The position numbers were made by a program, and so were the translations under genes. A stretch of 64,000 nucleotides of DNA. Origin: Candidatus Nitrotoga sp. SPKER. GTDB lineage: Bacteria; Pseudomonadota; Gammaproteobacteria; Burkholderiales; Gallionellaceae. The notes beneath the pieces were generated by a model, which had not been told where the DNA came from, made no database searches, and saw only the letters and a program-made list of their open reading frames with translations. Where the stretch lies: positions 34,282 to 98,281 of the forward strand of contig QFXG01000006.1 in NCBI GenBank assembly GCA_003402285.1. Reading direction: 5' to 3'. Positions 20,411 through 29,648 of the stretch are shown here, piece by piece. Position 1 is the first letter of the stretch. Each line of letters starts with the position of its first letter.

Positions 20411-22582
20411 ATGGATTTTCTTTCTGGCCTTAATCCAGAACAGCGCGCTGCCGTTACCCTGCCGGAACAATCGGCGCTAATCCTGGCCGGTGCGGGCAGT
20501 GGCAAAACACGCGTCCTAACCACACGTATCGCCTGGCTGATCAGCACCGGGCAAGTCAGCCCACATGGCATTCTGGCTGTCACCTTCACAAACAAGGCGG
20601 CGAAGGAGATGCTCTCGCGCTTGTCCGCCATGCTGCCGATCAACATACGCGGACTATGGATGGGCACTTTTCATGGACTGTGTAACCGCATGTTGCGTAC
20701 CCATCACCGTGAAGCCATGTTGCCACAAACTTTCCAGATTCTGGATAGCGCCGACCAGCTTGCTTCTATCAAGCGGTTAATGAAAGTGCTCAATGTGGAT
20801 GACGAAAAATATCCACCTCGCGAAATTCAGAACTTTATCAGCGGCAACAAAGAGCAAGGCTTACGCGCGCATGAGGTGGAAGCCTTTGATCCCTACACTC
20901 GCCGCCGGGTGGAAATTTTTGCTGCTTATGATGAGCAGTGCCAGCGCGAAGGTGTAGTGGATTTTTCTGAATTGCTATTGCGTTGCTACGAATTAATGGC
21001 GCGTAATCAACCATTACGGGAGCATTACCAGGCTCGCTTCCGCCACATTTTGGTGGATGAATTTCAGGACACCAACCGCTTGCAGTATCAATGGCTCAAA
21101 TTATTGGCTGGGCAACACAATGCCTTGTTTGCGGTGGGTGACGACGACCAGTCCATTTATGCGTTTCGTGGCGCAAATGTCGGCAATATGCAGGAATTGA
21201 CGCGCGATTTTCATGTGCAAAATATAATTAAACTGGAGCAAAACTATCGCTCACACGGCAATATCCTGGATGCCGCCAATACACTGATCAAAAATAATCG
21301 CAGCCGTCTAGGCAAAAATTTATGGACCTCGGAAAATAAAGGAGAGCCATTACGCGTGTACGAAGCACCTACCGATGCGGAAGAAGCTCGATTCATCGTT
21401 GATGAAGTGCGCCAACTCAACCGCGAAGGCATTCATCTGACCGAGATGGCCGTGCTATATCGTTCCAATGCTCAATCGCGCGTCATCGAACACGCATTGG
21501 TGTCAGCGGGAGTAGCTTATCGCGTGTATGGTGGATTAAGGTTTTTCGAAAGACAGGAAATCAAGCATGCACTGGCTTATCTGCGGCTGATACAAAACCC
21601 TGATGACGATAACGCACTCCTGCGCATCATCAACTTTCCTACGCGCGGCATCGGTGCGCGCACTATCGAACAATTACAGGAAGCGGCGCGCACACAAAAT
21701 GTCAGCCTTTGGCAAGTGGCAAAACAGTCGAGCGGCAAAGTGGCGACATTTGTAACTTTAATCGAAGTGATGGCCAATGCCACCCGAGAACTTCCACTGC
21801 CAGAAGTCATTGATCATATAATTCTGCACAGCGGGTTGCTGATCCATTATCAAAACGAAACAGGTATCAAACAACGCGAGGCTCAGGAACGGCTGGAAAA
21901 CCTTAATGAACTGATCAATGCCGCGACGCTGTTTGTGCATGAAAACGAGGACGACAGTCTTACTTCATTCCTCACTCATGCCGCACTTGAATCAGGTGAA
22001 AGCCAGGCAGAAGCTAACGCGGATGCGCTGCATCTGATGACGGTACACTCATCCAAAGGTTTAGAATTTCATACTGTCTTCATAGGTGGGCTGGAAGAGG
22101 GCTTGTTCCCGCACCACAACAGCCGCATGGCAGATGCGGGAGTGGATGAGGAACGTCGCCTGATGTATGTGGCTATCACGCGCGCACGGCGCAGACTGTA
22201 TCTCACCTTTACACAAAGCCGCATGTTGCATGGACAGGTAAATTACAACTTGATGTCCAGCTTTTTGCGCGAGTTGCCGGAGGAGTTATTGAACTGGATC
22301 ACGCCACGCATAACGGCACGCAATAGCTTTGGCTCTTCTGGTTATTCAAGCTCTCTCACCCCCACCTCCCCTATTAATATGAAAGGGCTGGGGGGAGAAA
22401 AACGCATTGGCACAGAAAATTCTCCGTGGCATATTAGCCAGGCAGTGCATCACGCCAAATTTGGCGAAGGGGTCATAGTCAACATTGAAGGCAGTGATTC
22501 AGATTTGCGCGTACAGGTGAAATTTCGCACAGCTGGCACGAAATGGCTGGCACTGGAGTACGCGAAGCTCACGCCACTTTAA
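20411..22582 (+). CDS. uvrD: DNA helicase II (UvrD/Rep superfamily 1A)
   Basis: A 723-residue 3'-5' helicase for nucleotide-excision and mismatch repair. The Walker A motif AGAGSGKT is at 26-33. VDEFQDTN follows at about 215-222, GDDDQSIYAFRGA near 240, QNYRS near 275, LMTVHSSKGLEF near 545 and YVAITRARRRLY near 587. The C-terminus (about 675-723) has the FGEGVIVN...KWLALEYAKLTPL Tudor-like module of UvrD. Between these parts, about residues 645-668, an imperfect palindrome of C- and G-runs is inserted in frame. The ATG at 20411 starts directly at the MDFLSGLNPEQ motif. Confidence 0.96.
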   Translation: MDFLSGLNPEQRAAVTLPEQSALILAGAGSGKTRVLTTRIAWLISTGQVSPHGILAVTFTNKAAKEMLSRLSAMLPINIRGLWMGTFHGLCNRMLRTHHREAMLPQTFQILDSADQLASIKRLMKVLNVDDEKYPPREIQNFISGNKEQGLRAHEVEAFDPYTRRRVEIFAAYDEQCQREGVVDFSELLLRCYELMARNQPLREHYQARFRHILVDEFQDTNRLQYQWLKLLAGQHNALFAVGDDDQSIYAFRGANVGNMQELTRDFHVQNIIKLEQNYRSHGNILDAANTLIKNNRSRLGKNLWTSENKGEPLRVYEAPTDAEEARFIVDEVRQLNREGIHLTEMAVLYRSNAQSRVIEHALVSAGVAYRVYGGLRFFERQEIKHALAYLRLIQNPDDDNALLRIINFPTRGIGARTIEQLQEAARTQNVSLWQVAKQSSGKVATFVTLIEVMANATRELPLPEVIDHIILHSGLLIHYQNETGIKQREAQERLENLNELINAATLFVHENEDDSLTSFLTHAALESGESQAEANADALHLMTVHSSKGLEFHTVFIGGLEEGLFPHHNSRMADAGVDEERRLMYVAITRARRRLYLTFTQSRMLHGQVNYNLMSSFLRELPEELLNWITPRITARNSFGSSGYSSSLTPTSPINMKGLGGEKRIGTENSPWHISQAVHHAKFGEGVIVNIEGSDSDLRVQVKFRTAGTKWLALEYAKLTPL
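22351..22400. repeat. REP-like imperfect palindrome inserted in frame in uvrD
   Basis: The stretch begins CTCTCACCCCCACC and ends GGGCTGGGGGGAGAAA, forming an imperfect hairpin around an AT-rich centre. The pattern resembles widespread intergenic bacterial palindromes of the CTCACCCC...GGGGTGAG kind. It encodes a Ser/Thr/Pro/Gly-rich linker and keeps the reading frame of uvrD. It lies between the helicase core and the C-terminal module, where divergence is tolerated. Confidence 0.5.
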
Positions 22583-22697
22583 ATAACGGCCAGGATGTTA
22601 AAACATATCTCCTAACATTTTAGTACTACAATAAATTCAGTGATGTTGTTTTAATCAGGTTGGCACCTAATAATCTTAACCAAAGGAAATATTTGTT

Positions 22698-23747
22698 ATG
22701 AAATCTACACAATCATTAAAGTTTGTTGTGCTGGTAGTTTGCTCACTGGGTGCTCAAGCTGATGAAATTTTACTAAAAAATGGCGACCGGATTTCCGGTA
22801 CCGTACTTAGTAAATCCGGAAAACTTCTAGAAATAAAAACCGCTTATGCCGAAAAAATTGTTATCAAATGGGATGCCGTGCAAACTTTAAAAACTGACAA
22901 ACCTTTATCTATCACGCTCTCTGATAAACAGGAACTCATTGGTATTGCTAACACCGCAGCAGACGGCTCCTTAACCTTGAACAGCAGTGGCGTATACAAC
23001 ACCCAGCCTATTCCATTGGCCAATATACAAGAAATCAATAAGAAATTCTTTTCCGGGAGTGCCAATATCGGTGGCAATATGGCAGACGGTAATACCAATA
23101 GAAACTCTTTCCATGGTGATGCAGATGTAACCATGCGGGGGCGTGACGACAAGGTTACTTTCGGTGGGCAATACAATTATGCTGACGCCCAGGTTGCCGG
23201 TAAAAACGAATTAAATGCACGTAATTTCCAGATGTACGGTAACTACTCTCATTTTTTTACGGGTAAGACATACGGTTATGCGCACGGATTGTTCACCAAT
23301 GATCGCTTCCAGGACATCCAATTACGTTCTGCCTTCGGTATTGGTGCTGGCTATGAAGTGTTTTCTTCTGAAGACTTAAATCTGTCATTCGAGGCAGGTC
23401 CCGATTACGTCAATGTTAACCGTTATGATCATCCCTATATCATGGCTGGCTGTCAGAATGGCACCAACAAGCCTTGTAACTTGCCTGATGAGGCAAGTAT
23501 GGCTGGCCGTTGGGCTGTTAATTATGACCAGTTCTTATTTAATCGTGGTGTACAGGTATTTCATAAACATGAAGGCATTATTGGTAACGGTTTATTCGTT
23601 AGAACCCGTACAGGTTTTCGTATGCCTCTATGGAGCGGCATTCAGTTTACTAACGAAGTACAGTTGGACTACTACGATAGAAACGCAGATTACGGCAAAA
23701 AAACTGTGGATACCCGTTACTTATTCACCTTGGGTTATGGCTGGTAA
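22698..23747 (+). CDS. DUF481 family outer-membrane protein
   Basis: A 349-residue secreted protein: signal peptide (1-21, cut after AQA), a soluble region (about 22-115) with repeated short beta strands such as LLKNGDRISGTVLS, then a C-terminal beta-barrel-like domain (about 125-349). The barrel region has alternating aromatic and polar residues and ends in GYGW. This is the DUF481 (YdiY-like, 'salt-induced outer membrane protein') family. Its function is not firmly known. The start at 22698 is preceded by AAAGGAA about 10 bases upstream. It is a single gene following uvrD after 115 bases. Confidence 0.88.
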   Translation: MKSTQSLKFVVLVVCSLGAQADEILLKNGDRISGTVLSKSGKLLEIKTAYAEKIVIKWDAVQTLKTDKPLSITLSDKQELIGIANTAADGSLTLNSSGVYNTQPIPLANIQEINKKFFSGSANIGGNMADGNTNRNSFHGDADVTMRGRDDKVTFGGQYNYADAQVAGKNELNARNFQMYGNYSHFFTGKTYGYAHGLFTNDRFQDIQLRSAFGIGAGYEVFSSEDLNLSFEAGPDYVNVNRYDHPYIMAGCQNGTNKPCNLPDEASMAGRWAVNYDQFLFNRGVQVFHKHEGIIGNGLFVRTRTGFRMPLWSGIQFTNEVQLDYYDRNADYGKKTVDTRYLFTLGYGW

Positions 23748-23998
23748 TTCTAAAGATAGATGATTGAAATGGCTGTGCTCACAAATCATATTGTCAGACC
23801 GTTTCCCCAATCGCCATAACCAACCACTGCTAGGATTTCGGTTCACTATCTTTATCACGTTCGGGGGCACAAAACCAACCGAGATAATTGGCTAAGTAGC
23901 ACGTGGCTATAAGATGCCCGATGCCTAGCTTACGTACTACGCTGGCAAATGCCTTGGTGCCGTCAAGTCAAAGTACAACATCTTTCGTCAAAGAACAG

Positions 23999-25144
23999 TC
24001 AGCGCCCACACGCGGCAACATTGCCAATGCGAAGCATAAGCGCGCTGCGTGCGCGGTTGTCGTACTCCTTGCGTTCATTGACCGTGTTGTTCGAGTCAAT
24101 ATCGACAAAAACTGAGAGGTTTGTGTCACGTGAAATCGAAGTTGGGATCATCACAGTGACCGGGAACGCGAGAGCGCCGTAACGCGAGACAGTCACGCTG
24201 TTGCGCGTCTGAAGTGTTGTTCCAGGCACCGCGGCACCATAGCCAGCCACGGGGTCGTCCGCGTAGATCCGAAGCTGAGTCGTTTCGGACTGAGTGCCAG
24301 TGTTACCGACCGAGACATAGAAACCGAGCGAATCGCCTGGACACTTCGCGATGACACCCGTGTAGGGCATGTCGCCGTTGCCCGGATCACTCGCGGTATT
24401 TATCAGCACGTTGTTTCGCAAGAGCTGCGATGATGCGAACAGATTGCGGTAGAACGGCGCAACCCCGTAAAGGTACTGCAGGCCGTAGACATCGTCGCCG
24501 ACGTAGTAGCTACGGCTACCGCCACTGCCCGGGCTTGAGGCGACAAAGGGAACGCGCGCCGCAGTGCCGTCGCGCATAATCGAATACTCGGCTGAGTGTT
24601 CTAGACCCATCGCATGACCCAACTCATGCTCCGCGACCACGAGCCCCATCGCAGTACCGATGGTCGTCGTGAGAAATCGCGATTCATCCGGAATGCTGAA
24701 GAGCATGTCATTCGCGAGCATCACATCGGATTCCATAATGTGCTCCTCTTCCCAGGAGAATGTGCAGCCGTCGTTCTGTGTAATTGTAAGTCCGGCCCTA
24801 CCGTCAATATCGCCGCGATTAACGAGCGCGAAGACGGACTTATCATCGCCATGCTCGATCACGCAGCGGCCGTTCACGATGTGCGTCCACGTGCCACCGA
24901 ATGAGACCGCGCCGACGTAATTGCGCGCATCATAGAGCGCACCGATGTACGCGCGCTGCTCTGGGCTGGCATCAGGGATGCTGCAGCCATCCTGGATGAT
25001 TGCGGTCGGATAAGATTTGAGCTTCACCGGCGTGTCGTTACAGGTGGAGATGTTCGCAGCTTCGACCGGATCAACGCCGCTCGCAAGTACGATCACACCA
25101 AGCGCCCAGAATACGATGTGCGTGAATAACTGTGGAATATTCAT
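23999..25144 (-). CDS. Secreted metzincin-type zinc metalloprotease with C-terminal CARDB-like domain
   Basis: A 381-residue protein: signal peptide (to about 30), a catalytic domain with the extended zinc motif H173-E-L-G-H-x-x-G-x-x-H183, and a Met-turn candidate SIM at 188-190. A C-terminal region follows (about 255-370) that resembles CARDB/immunoglobulin-like domains. This pattern is that of matrixin-like (M10/M57) secreted peptidases. No cysteine-switch propeptide is visible. The ATG at 25144 has GAGGAG seven bases upstream. Base composition is clearly more GC-rich than the flanking genes, suggesting acquisition. It shares strand and composition with the lipoprotein gene 194 bases upstream. 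Confidence 0.85.
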   Translation of the reverse strand: MNIPQLFTHIVFWALGVIVLASGVDPVEAANISTCNDTPVKLKSYPTAIIQDGCSIPDASPEQRAYIGALYDARNYVGAVSFGGTWTHIVNGRCVIEHGDDKSVFALVNRGDIDGRAGLTITQNDGCTFSWEEEHIMESDVMLANDMLFSIPDESRFLTTTIGTAMGLVVAEHELGHAMGLEHSAEYSIMRDGTAARVPFVASSPGSGGSRSYYVGDDVYGLQYLYGVAPFYRNLFASSQLLRNNVLINTASDPGNGDMPYTGVIAKCPGDSLGFYVSVGNTGTQSETTQLRIYADDPVAGYGAAVPGTTLQTRNSVTVSRYGALAFPVTVMIPTSISRDTNLSVFVDIDSNNTVNERKEYDNRARSALMLRIGNVAACGR

Positions 25145-25338
25145 TGCGGCACTCCTCTTTTACCATGCGCTGGCGTGACACCCCAGCACCGCCAAAGCGG
25201 CTGCAGCGATAAATAGCCGCCCACCCTCACCTGCTCACGATCAGCGTTTTGCTTGATTGCGGCGATGAACGCCGCAGGCGTGAGCGCATCCCTTACTGCA
25301 TCCGCAGTCGCGGTTGGCAAAATCGCCGGTCGCGCGAA

Positions 25339-26082
25339 TTAACCGGACGCAGCGATCTCGCGCGACGATGGACCATAACGTGGGGGGAGCATCTCGCCAT
25401 CAGGCGGCATGATCACCGTCGACACCCGATCAGTCTTGCCGTCATCGGCTTGTCCGCCGCGACCGGCTTCCGGCCTCAACGCGCGATAACGATTGCCGGT
25501 CGGCTCGGTGAGTGCAACCGTGTTTGTCTCGATCCCTGTTTCGGAGATACCAGTGACGGCCTGCCCGTTTCCATTCACGAGTACGGATCGTCCAGCGATC
25601 GTCTCTACACGATAGGCAAGCTCGCCGATGATCGGAGCAAACGTCCAGTCGGTGTTGCGCATAAAGAACACATAGCGCGAGCCAATTGCAAAGCGCGGCA
25701 TCTCGCTCGCGCGAAACCAGCGACCGTCAGGCATCGGACCGCCAAAAATACTGAGAACGATCTCCGATGCAACCGTCGTGCCAAGCACGCTGTGCGTGTT
25801 CACCACCTTAACCTTCGTGCGTGGGCCAGCGCAATCGTCAAAGTCAAACGCAATATCAGACACGTCGCCTTCAACTACGGCAGCGGTCTGCTCAAGGATC
25901 GCGCGCATCGACTCGAACGCACGCGGCGGGATCTTTGGCCCCGTTTTTTCGGGCGGAGGGGGTTCGACGCTGACCACCTGTATCGGGCCGTGACCACTGT
26001 ACGTGCAGCCGACAACAAGCACAAATACTGCAAGTGGAGCAAACCGGTGATAACGGCTAACGATATTGCTGCGAATTTTCAT
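25339..26082 (-). CDS. GC-rich hypothetical lipoprotein paired with the metzincin
   Basis: A 247-residue protein with a lipobox LVVGC (acyl Cys26) and a Pro-rich stretch, QVVSVEPPPPEK, near residue 35. A globular region (about 50-210) includes MRNTDWTFAPIIGELAYRVET. The C-terminus is Gly/Asp/Pro-rich. I do not recognise the family. Together with the metzincin it forms a GC-rich block of the same orientation, so a joint secreted function is possible but unproven. A long open frame also exists on the opposite strand; the lipobox and the shared orientation support the minus strand. Confidence 0.7.
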   Translation of the reverse strand: MKIRSNIVSRYHRFAPLAVFVLVVGCTYSGHGPIQVVSVEPPPPEKTGPKIPPRAFESMRAILEQTAAVVEGDVSDIAFDFDDCAGPRTKVKVVNTHSVLGTTVASEIVLSIFGGPMPDGRWFRASEMPRFAIGSRYVFFMRNTDWTFAPIIGELAYRVETIAGRSVLVNGNGQAVTGISETGIETNTVALTEPTGNRYRALRPEAGRGGQADDGKTDRVSTVIMPPDGEMLPPRYGPSSREIAASG

Positions 26083-26479
26083 TGGGCTACTTCAGGCTGA
26101 AATGAGCGAATCGCTCAGTGCGCGGACTGCAACATTACCCGCAACCGTGTGCAAGATGAAATTCAGATCATAAAGTGATATTAAAATCAGTCTGTGCGGT
26201 AGCGAACTTAATTTATTTATTGGTCATCGGAAAGCAATGTCATTGGTTTATTACCGTAATGTTTACCTATAGGATAAATGCGCTTATGGTAGTCGAGACA
26301 AAATGTGGACGCTACTCTTTACTTTCATCTTCAGCACACATAAGGTAGCGTCCCCTTTCTGCCCTCCTCAAAAATGAAGGAATGAATTCGCGGAGGTTTA
26401 TTTCCAAAAATATTGTTATCTACCAAAACATCAATTAATAGCTTTCATTTCCCGCTTTATCTTTAATCCATCAGGGGAA
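26083..26479. other. 397-base non-coding region with REP-like repeat
   Basis: No gene is supported. A small palindrome GAGCGA-a-TCGCTC lies at 26104-26116, just upstream of the lipoprotein gene. The right part holds the inverted repeat described separately at 26307-26353. The composition drops back from GC-rich to AT-rich here, marking the edge of the GC-rich block. Confidence 0.45.
26307..26353. repeat. Inverted repeat resembling a REP/RAYT-type element
   Basis: GGACGCTAC at 26307-26315 is the exact reverse complement of GTAGCGTCC at 26345-26353. The outer context, GGTAGCGTCCCCTTT, is of a kind found flanking REP-associated transposase elements. A diverged relative of the inner part (CATCTTCAGTACACGAATAGTAGCG) lies at about 28328-28352, after the HDOD gene. 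Confidence 0.5.
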
Positions 26480-27096
26480 ATGGATCTGTTCAACGACAAA
26501 TCAAACATCACACCCAACGGACGCCGCCCCAATTTTGCGCCAAAGTTCATTGCAGATTTTTCCGCGCGGCTGAAACTTGCTTTTGTGCCGGATGGTTGCG
26601 GCGACTTGCACAAAACTTTCGGACCAAAAAATATATTCCATTCACCAACCTATCGCAGCCACTACGCCGATTTTTTGAAAATAGATTTCCCGTGCTTACC
26701 TCTCACCAGCGATGTGGCACTATTTCGCAGTCTATGTGCATCGGGCAAAGAGCTAGTGACAATACACCTGATGGAGCAACTCCCGAAACCCCGAGCACTC
26801 TATCCAGTGGCGGACGATAACACGGTGAACAATGTTCACTACAGCGAACCGACAGACACTGTACCGGGGGGTGTATGGATCAACAAAAAACAGCATTTCG
26901 ACAACGTGCCACCCAAAGTGGGTGGCTATCACATCGGCGGCTATCAGGTGTGCCATAAGTGACTGAAAGACCGCAAGGGCGGCAGCTTTCTTACGACAAT
27001 CTGACGCATTATCAGGGTATTGTCTCGGCACTGGCACACACCATCGAGTTACAGGCCGCGATTGATGAAATCATAGGCGAATGGTCGATGCAATAG
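26480..27096 (+). pseudogene. Remnant of a type ISP restriction-modification enzyme (C-terminal part)
   Basis: The first 160 codons read like the C-terminal domain of type ISP restriction/modification proteins: SNITPNGRRPNFAPKFIADFSARL, FVPDGCGDLHKTFGP, IFHSPTYRSHYADFLKIDFPCLPLTS, VALFRSLCASGKELV and VGGYHIGGYQVCHK. The next codon is TGA where the family has Trp before LKDRKG. After LKDRKG a one-base frameshift is needed to continue as RQLSYDNLTHYQGIVSALA and on to the stop at 27094-27096. The helicase, nuclease and methylase parts are absent. It is thus a dead fragment of a defence gene, with at least one nonsense and one frameshift change. Confidence 0.82.
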
Positions 27097-27399
27097 TGCA
27101 TACCTACGCCTATCGCTACTATACCCTGGCCATGTGTTAGTAATGATTTTTTGATAAATTGAATCGATGTATTACATAGCCTTGAACGGAGGAGTCACTT
27201 TCAATATTCTGTAGTATCTATTCAAGAAAATCTATGTGGTGCAGAGTGATACAATAATAGGCTTAAATTATGTTGCAGCCGATACTGGACTATCCCCTTT
27301 ATTAAGTATGAAGGCTCTCATTAATTTGTAGCTTGGTTAAAATATCTGTCTTCAACTAAGACATCATCACAATTAAAAAAACAATCAACGGGAGTAAGC
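27097..27399. other. 303-base non-coding region upstream of the HDOD gene
   Basis: AT-rich with no supported gene, hairpin or RNA. It should contain the HDOD promoter, but no clear -35/-10 pair was found. GGGAG lies five bases before the HDOD start codon. Confidence 0.4.
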
Positions 27400-28275
27400 A
27401 TGAGTGCCGGTAATACACCAGTCAATCTGAAGCAAGCCATCCGTAATCTTGATACGCTACCTACCATGCCGGTGATCGCTCAAAGATTACTTGATCTGAA
27501 TATAGATAGTATTGAAGGTGAGCGTGCGATGCTCAAACTGATAGAGCAAGATCCTCAGATCGCCGCCAAGATTATCGGCCTTGCAAACACCCCCTTGTTT
27601 GGCACATCCAAAAGGGTCAGCTCGGTCTCGGATTCTGCCATATTGCTCGGCTTTACCCGCGTCAAGGCTGTCACTATGGGTATAGCGTTTATGTCCTCGT
27701 TGATAACAAAACCCGCAGGAAAACTAGACACACAGGGGCTTTGGCTGCACAGCTTAGCTATTGCTCTTGCGCTACGAACTCTCTCTCTTGCTATGCCACG
27801 CAACACACGCCCGCTCGACGATGAAATTTTCTTGGCTGGATTACTCCATGATATAGGCTATGTTGTGCTGAACCATCTTGATCAAAAACGCAGCGATGAG
27901 TTGCACACACGCATCTCTTTAGAAAAAGACCGACCTTCTATCGAGATCGAAGCTGAGCTATTGGAAATGAACCACTGCGAATTGGGTGCAGAACTTGCTC
28001 ACCTATGGAATCTACCAGAAGCTATCGTTACCGTGTTGCGCTATCATCATGACCCTGAAAATAAACATGCAGCAGCCGGACAACCACTAGTAAGCATGAT
28101 GAACATTGCTGAAAAAGTACTAGCAGGTTTTGGTATTTTCGAACACGTTACAGTTGATATTAATCATGAAGAATGGCAAGCATTAGGAATTGACCCAGCC
28201 AAGGCAGAAAAACTGATCGACCAAATAACTAAACAGGCTGAAGCGGTCAAACAAACAGCCGGGAGCTTCTTTTAA
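27400..28275 (+). CDS. HDOD-domain signalling protein
   Basis: A 291-residue protein that is almost entirely an HDOD domain (about 10-270): LPTMPVIAQRLLDL near the start, IEQDPQIAAKIIGLANTPLFG at 48-68, SDSAILLGFTRVKAVTMG, LLHDIGYVVLNHL near residue 147 and LWNLPEAIVTVLRYHHDPE near residue 205. HDOD is an HD-related output domain, usually without phosphodiesterase activity, found in regulators of motility, stress and DNA repair. There is no receiver or GGDEF domain. The start is supported by GGGAG five bases upstream. It sits alone between a decayed restriction gene and cca. Confidence 0.92.
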   Translation: MSAGNTPVNLKQAIRNLDTLPTMPVIAQRLLDLNIDSIEGERAMLKLIEQDPQIAAKIIGLANTPLFGTSKRVSSVSDSAILLGFTRVKAVTMGIAFMSSLITKPAGKLDTQGLWLHSLAIALALRTLSLAMPRNTRPLDDEIFLAGLLHDIGYVVLNHLDQKRSDELHTRISLEKDRPSIEIEAELLEMNHCELGAELAHLWNLPEAIVTVLRYHHDPENKHAAAGQPLVSMMNIAEKVLAGFGIFEHVTVDINHEEWQALGIDPAKAEKLIDQITKQAEAVKQTAGSFF

Positions 28276-28285
28276 GTTGAAACAT

Positions 28286-28314
28286 TGGGACTCCCTGATA
28301 AAACAAGAGTCCCA
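28286..28314 (+). terminator. Hairpin after the HDOD gene, probable terminator
   Basis: TGGGACTC at 28286-28293 pairs perfectly with GAGTCCCA at 28307-28314 across a 13-base loop, 10 bases after the HDOD stop codon. CCCCTTT follows rather than a clean T-run, so termination may be partial. Confidence 0.55.
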
Positions 28315-28421
28315 CCCCTTTGATTGCCATCTTCAGTACACGAATAGTAGCGTTCCTTTGATAAATTCATAACATTACAATATTCAAAAACTTTATTTAA
28401 TAAATATTTAACGGAGAGAAA

Positions 28422-29648
28422 TTAGCTTTTAATTGCCCTCTCCACCGCGATAATCCGTGCCTCGCACACCTTTTCAGCAATAGCATTTTTATCTTCACAT
28501 TGCTGCGCAATCTCCCCTGCATTCACCGTTTGCGCCACCCGTAACATTCGCAGCAGATAATCCGCCTGCGGATAAGCATCCTGTTCGTGTCCGGTCCGCC
28601 CCCGTGCATCCGAAGCACAAGCTAGCAACAGGTGCGCGAAACGTTCCGGCCTGCGCCACGCATCGCAACTATACAGCATGGCGACAATGGTATCGGGACG
28701 TAGCTCAAGGGCACGATGCACATTACCGTGATAGCGTGCGACTAATAAGCCAAGGTCGCGACATTCGTTGGTTACACGCAAACGCACACACAAGGCACGC
28801 AACAAATTGACACTGCGTATCTCATGGCCAATGTGACGCGGTAAAATATCCTTTGGTGTATTCCCCTTGCCGAGGTCGTGCGTAAGCGCAGAAAAACGCA
28901 CTTCCAGTGGGTAGTCATGTTGTGCTGCATCGTCCAGCACCAGCATGGTGTGTATGCCGCAATCAATTTCCGGGTGATATTTAGGCGGCTGTGGCACGCC
29001 GAACAGCGCATCTACTTCCGGCAGAATTTTCACCAGCGCACCGCAATCACGTAGCGTATAAAAAAAGCGCGACGGCACTTTTTCCATCAGGCCACGCGCC
29101 AACTCTTGCCACACACGTTCCGGCACCAGCGCATCCACCTCACCATTTTCCACCATTGCGCGCATCAGTGACAACGTCTCCGGCGCTATGTTGAAACCAA
29201 AACGCGCTACGAAACGTGCTGCGCGCAGAATCCGTACCGGGTCTTCACTAAACGCCGAACTAACATGGCGTAATATTCCGGCCTTCAAATCAGCGATACC
29301 GTTGTAAGGGTCAATTAAACTGCCGTCTTGATCGCGTGCAATGGCATTAATGGTGAAATCACGGCGCAACAAATCCTGTTCCAACGTCACGTCCGGCGCG
29401 GCATGAATAGCAAAACCCCTATAACCGGGCGCAGTTTTACGCTCGGTGCGTGCCAACGCATATTCCTCATGTTTATACGGATGCAAGAACACTGGAAAAT
29501 CCTTGCCCACCGGCTTATAGCCGCGCGCAACCATGTCTTCCGGCGTACTTCCCACCACCACCCAATCATGGTCGTTTACTGGCAGACCGAGTAATTCGTC
29601 ACGCACTGCGCCACCAACACTGTAAATTTTCAGACCGCTATCTTTCAT
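28422..29648 (-). CDS. cca: CCA tRNA nucleotidyltransferase (with HD domain)
   Basis: A 408-residue enzyme that adds or repairs the 3'-CCA end of tRNA. The nucleotidyltransferase core has GGAVRDELLG at 12-21 and DHD at 26-28. RRDFTINAIA lies near residue 104. A C-terminal HD domain with THDLGKG (about residue 262) marks the bacterial class II type with phosphohydrolase activity. I chose the ATG at 29648, which starts just before the first strand; an in-frame ATG at 29675 would add nine residues. Both overlap the end of slt, so cca is probably cotranscribed with slt. Confidence 0.96.
   Translation of the reverse strand: MKDSGLKIYSVGGAVRDELLGLPVNDHDWVVVGSTPEDMVARGYKPVGKDFPVFLHPYKHEEYALARTERKTAPGYRGFAIHAAPDVTLEQDLLRRDFTINAIARDQDGSLIDPYNGIADLKAGILRHVSSAFSEDPVRILRAARFVARFGFNIAPETLSLMRAMVENGEVDALVPERVWQELARGLMEKVPSRFFYTLRDCGALVKILPEVDALFGVPQPPKYHPEIDCGIHTMLVLDDAAQHDYPLEVRFSALTHDLGKGNTPKDILPRHIGHEIRSVNLLRALCVRLRVTNECRDLGLLVARYHGNVHRALELRPDTIVAMLYSCDAWRRPERFAHLLLACASDARGRTGHEQDAYPQADYLLRMLRVAQTVNAGEIAQQCEDKNAIAEKVCEARIIAVERAIKS

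Noticed and set aside
25249..26100. A 283-codon open frame on the plus strand across the lipoprotein region
   Set aside because: It is antisense to the lipobox-bearing minus-strand gene, has no ribosome-binding site and no recognisable domain. Long antisense frames are expected in GC-rich DNA.
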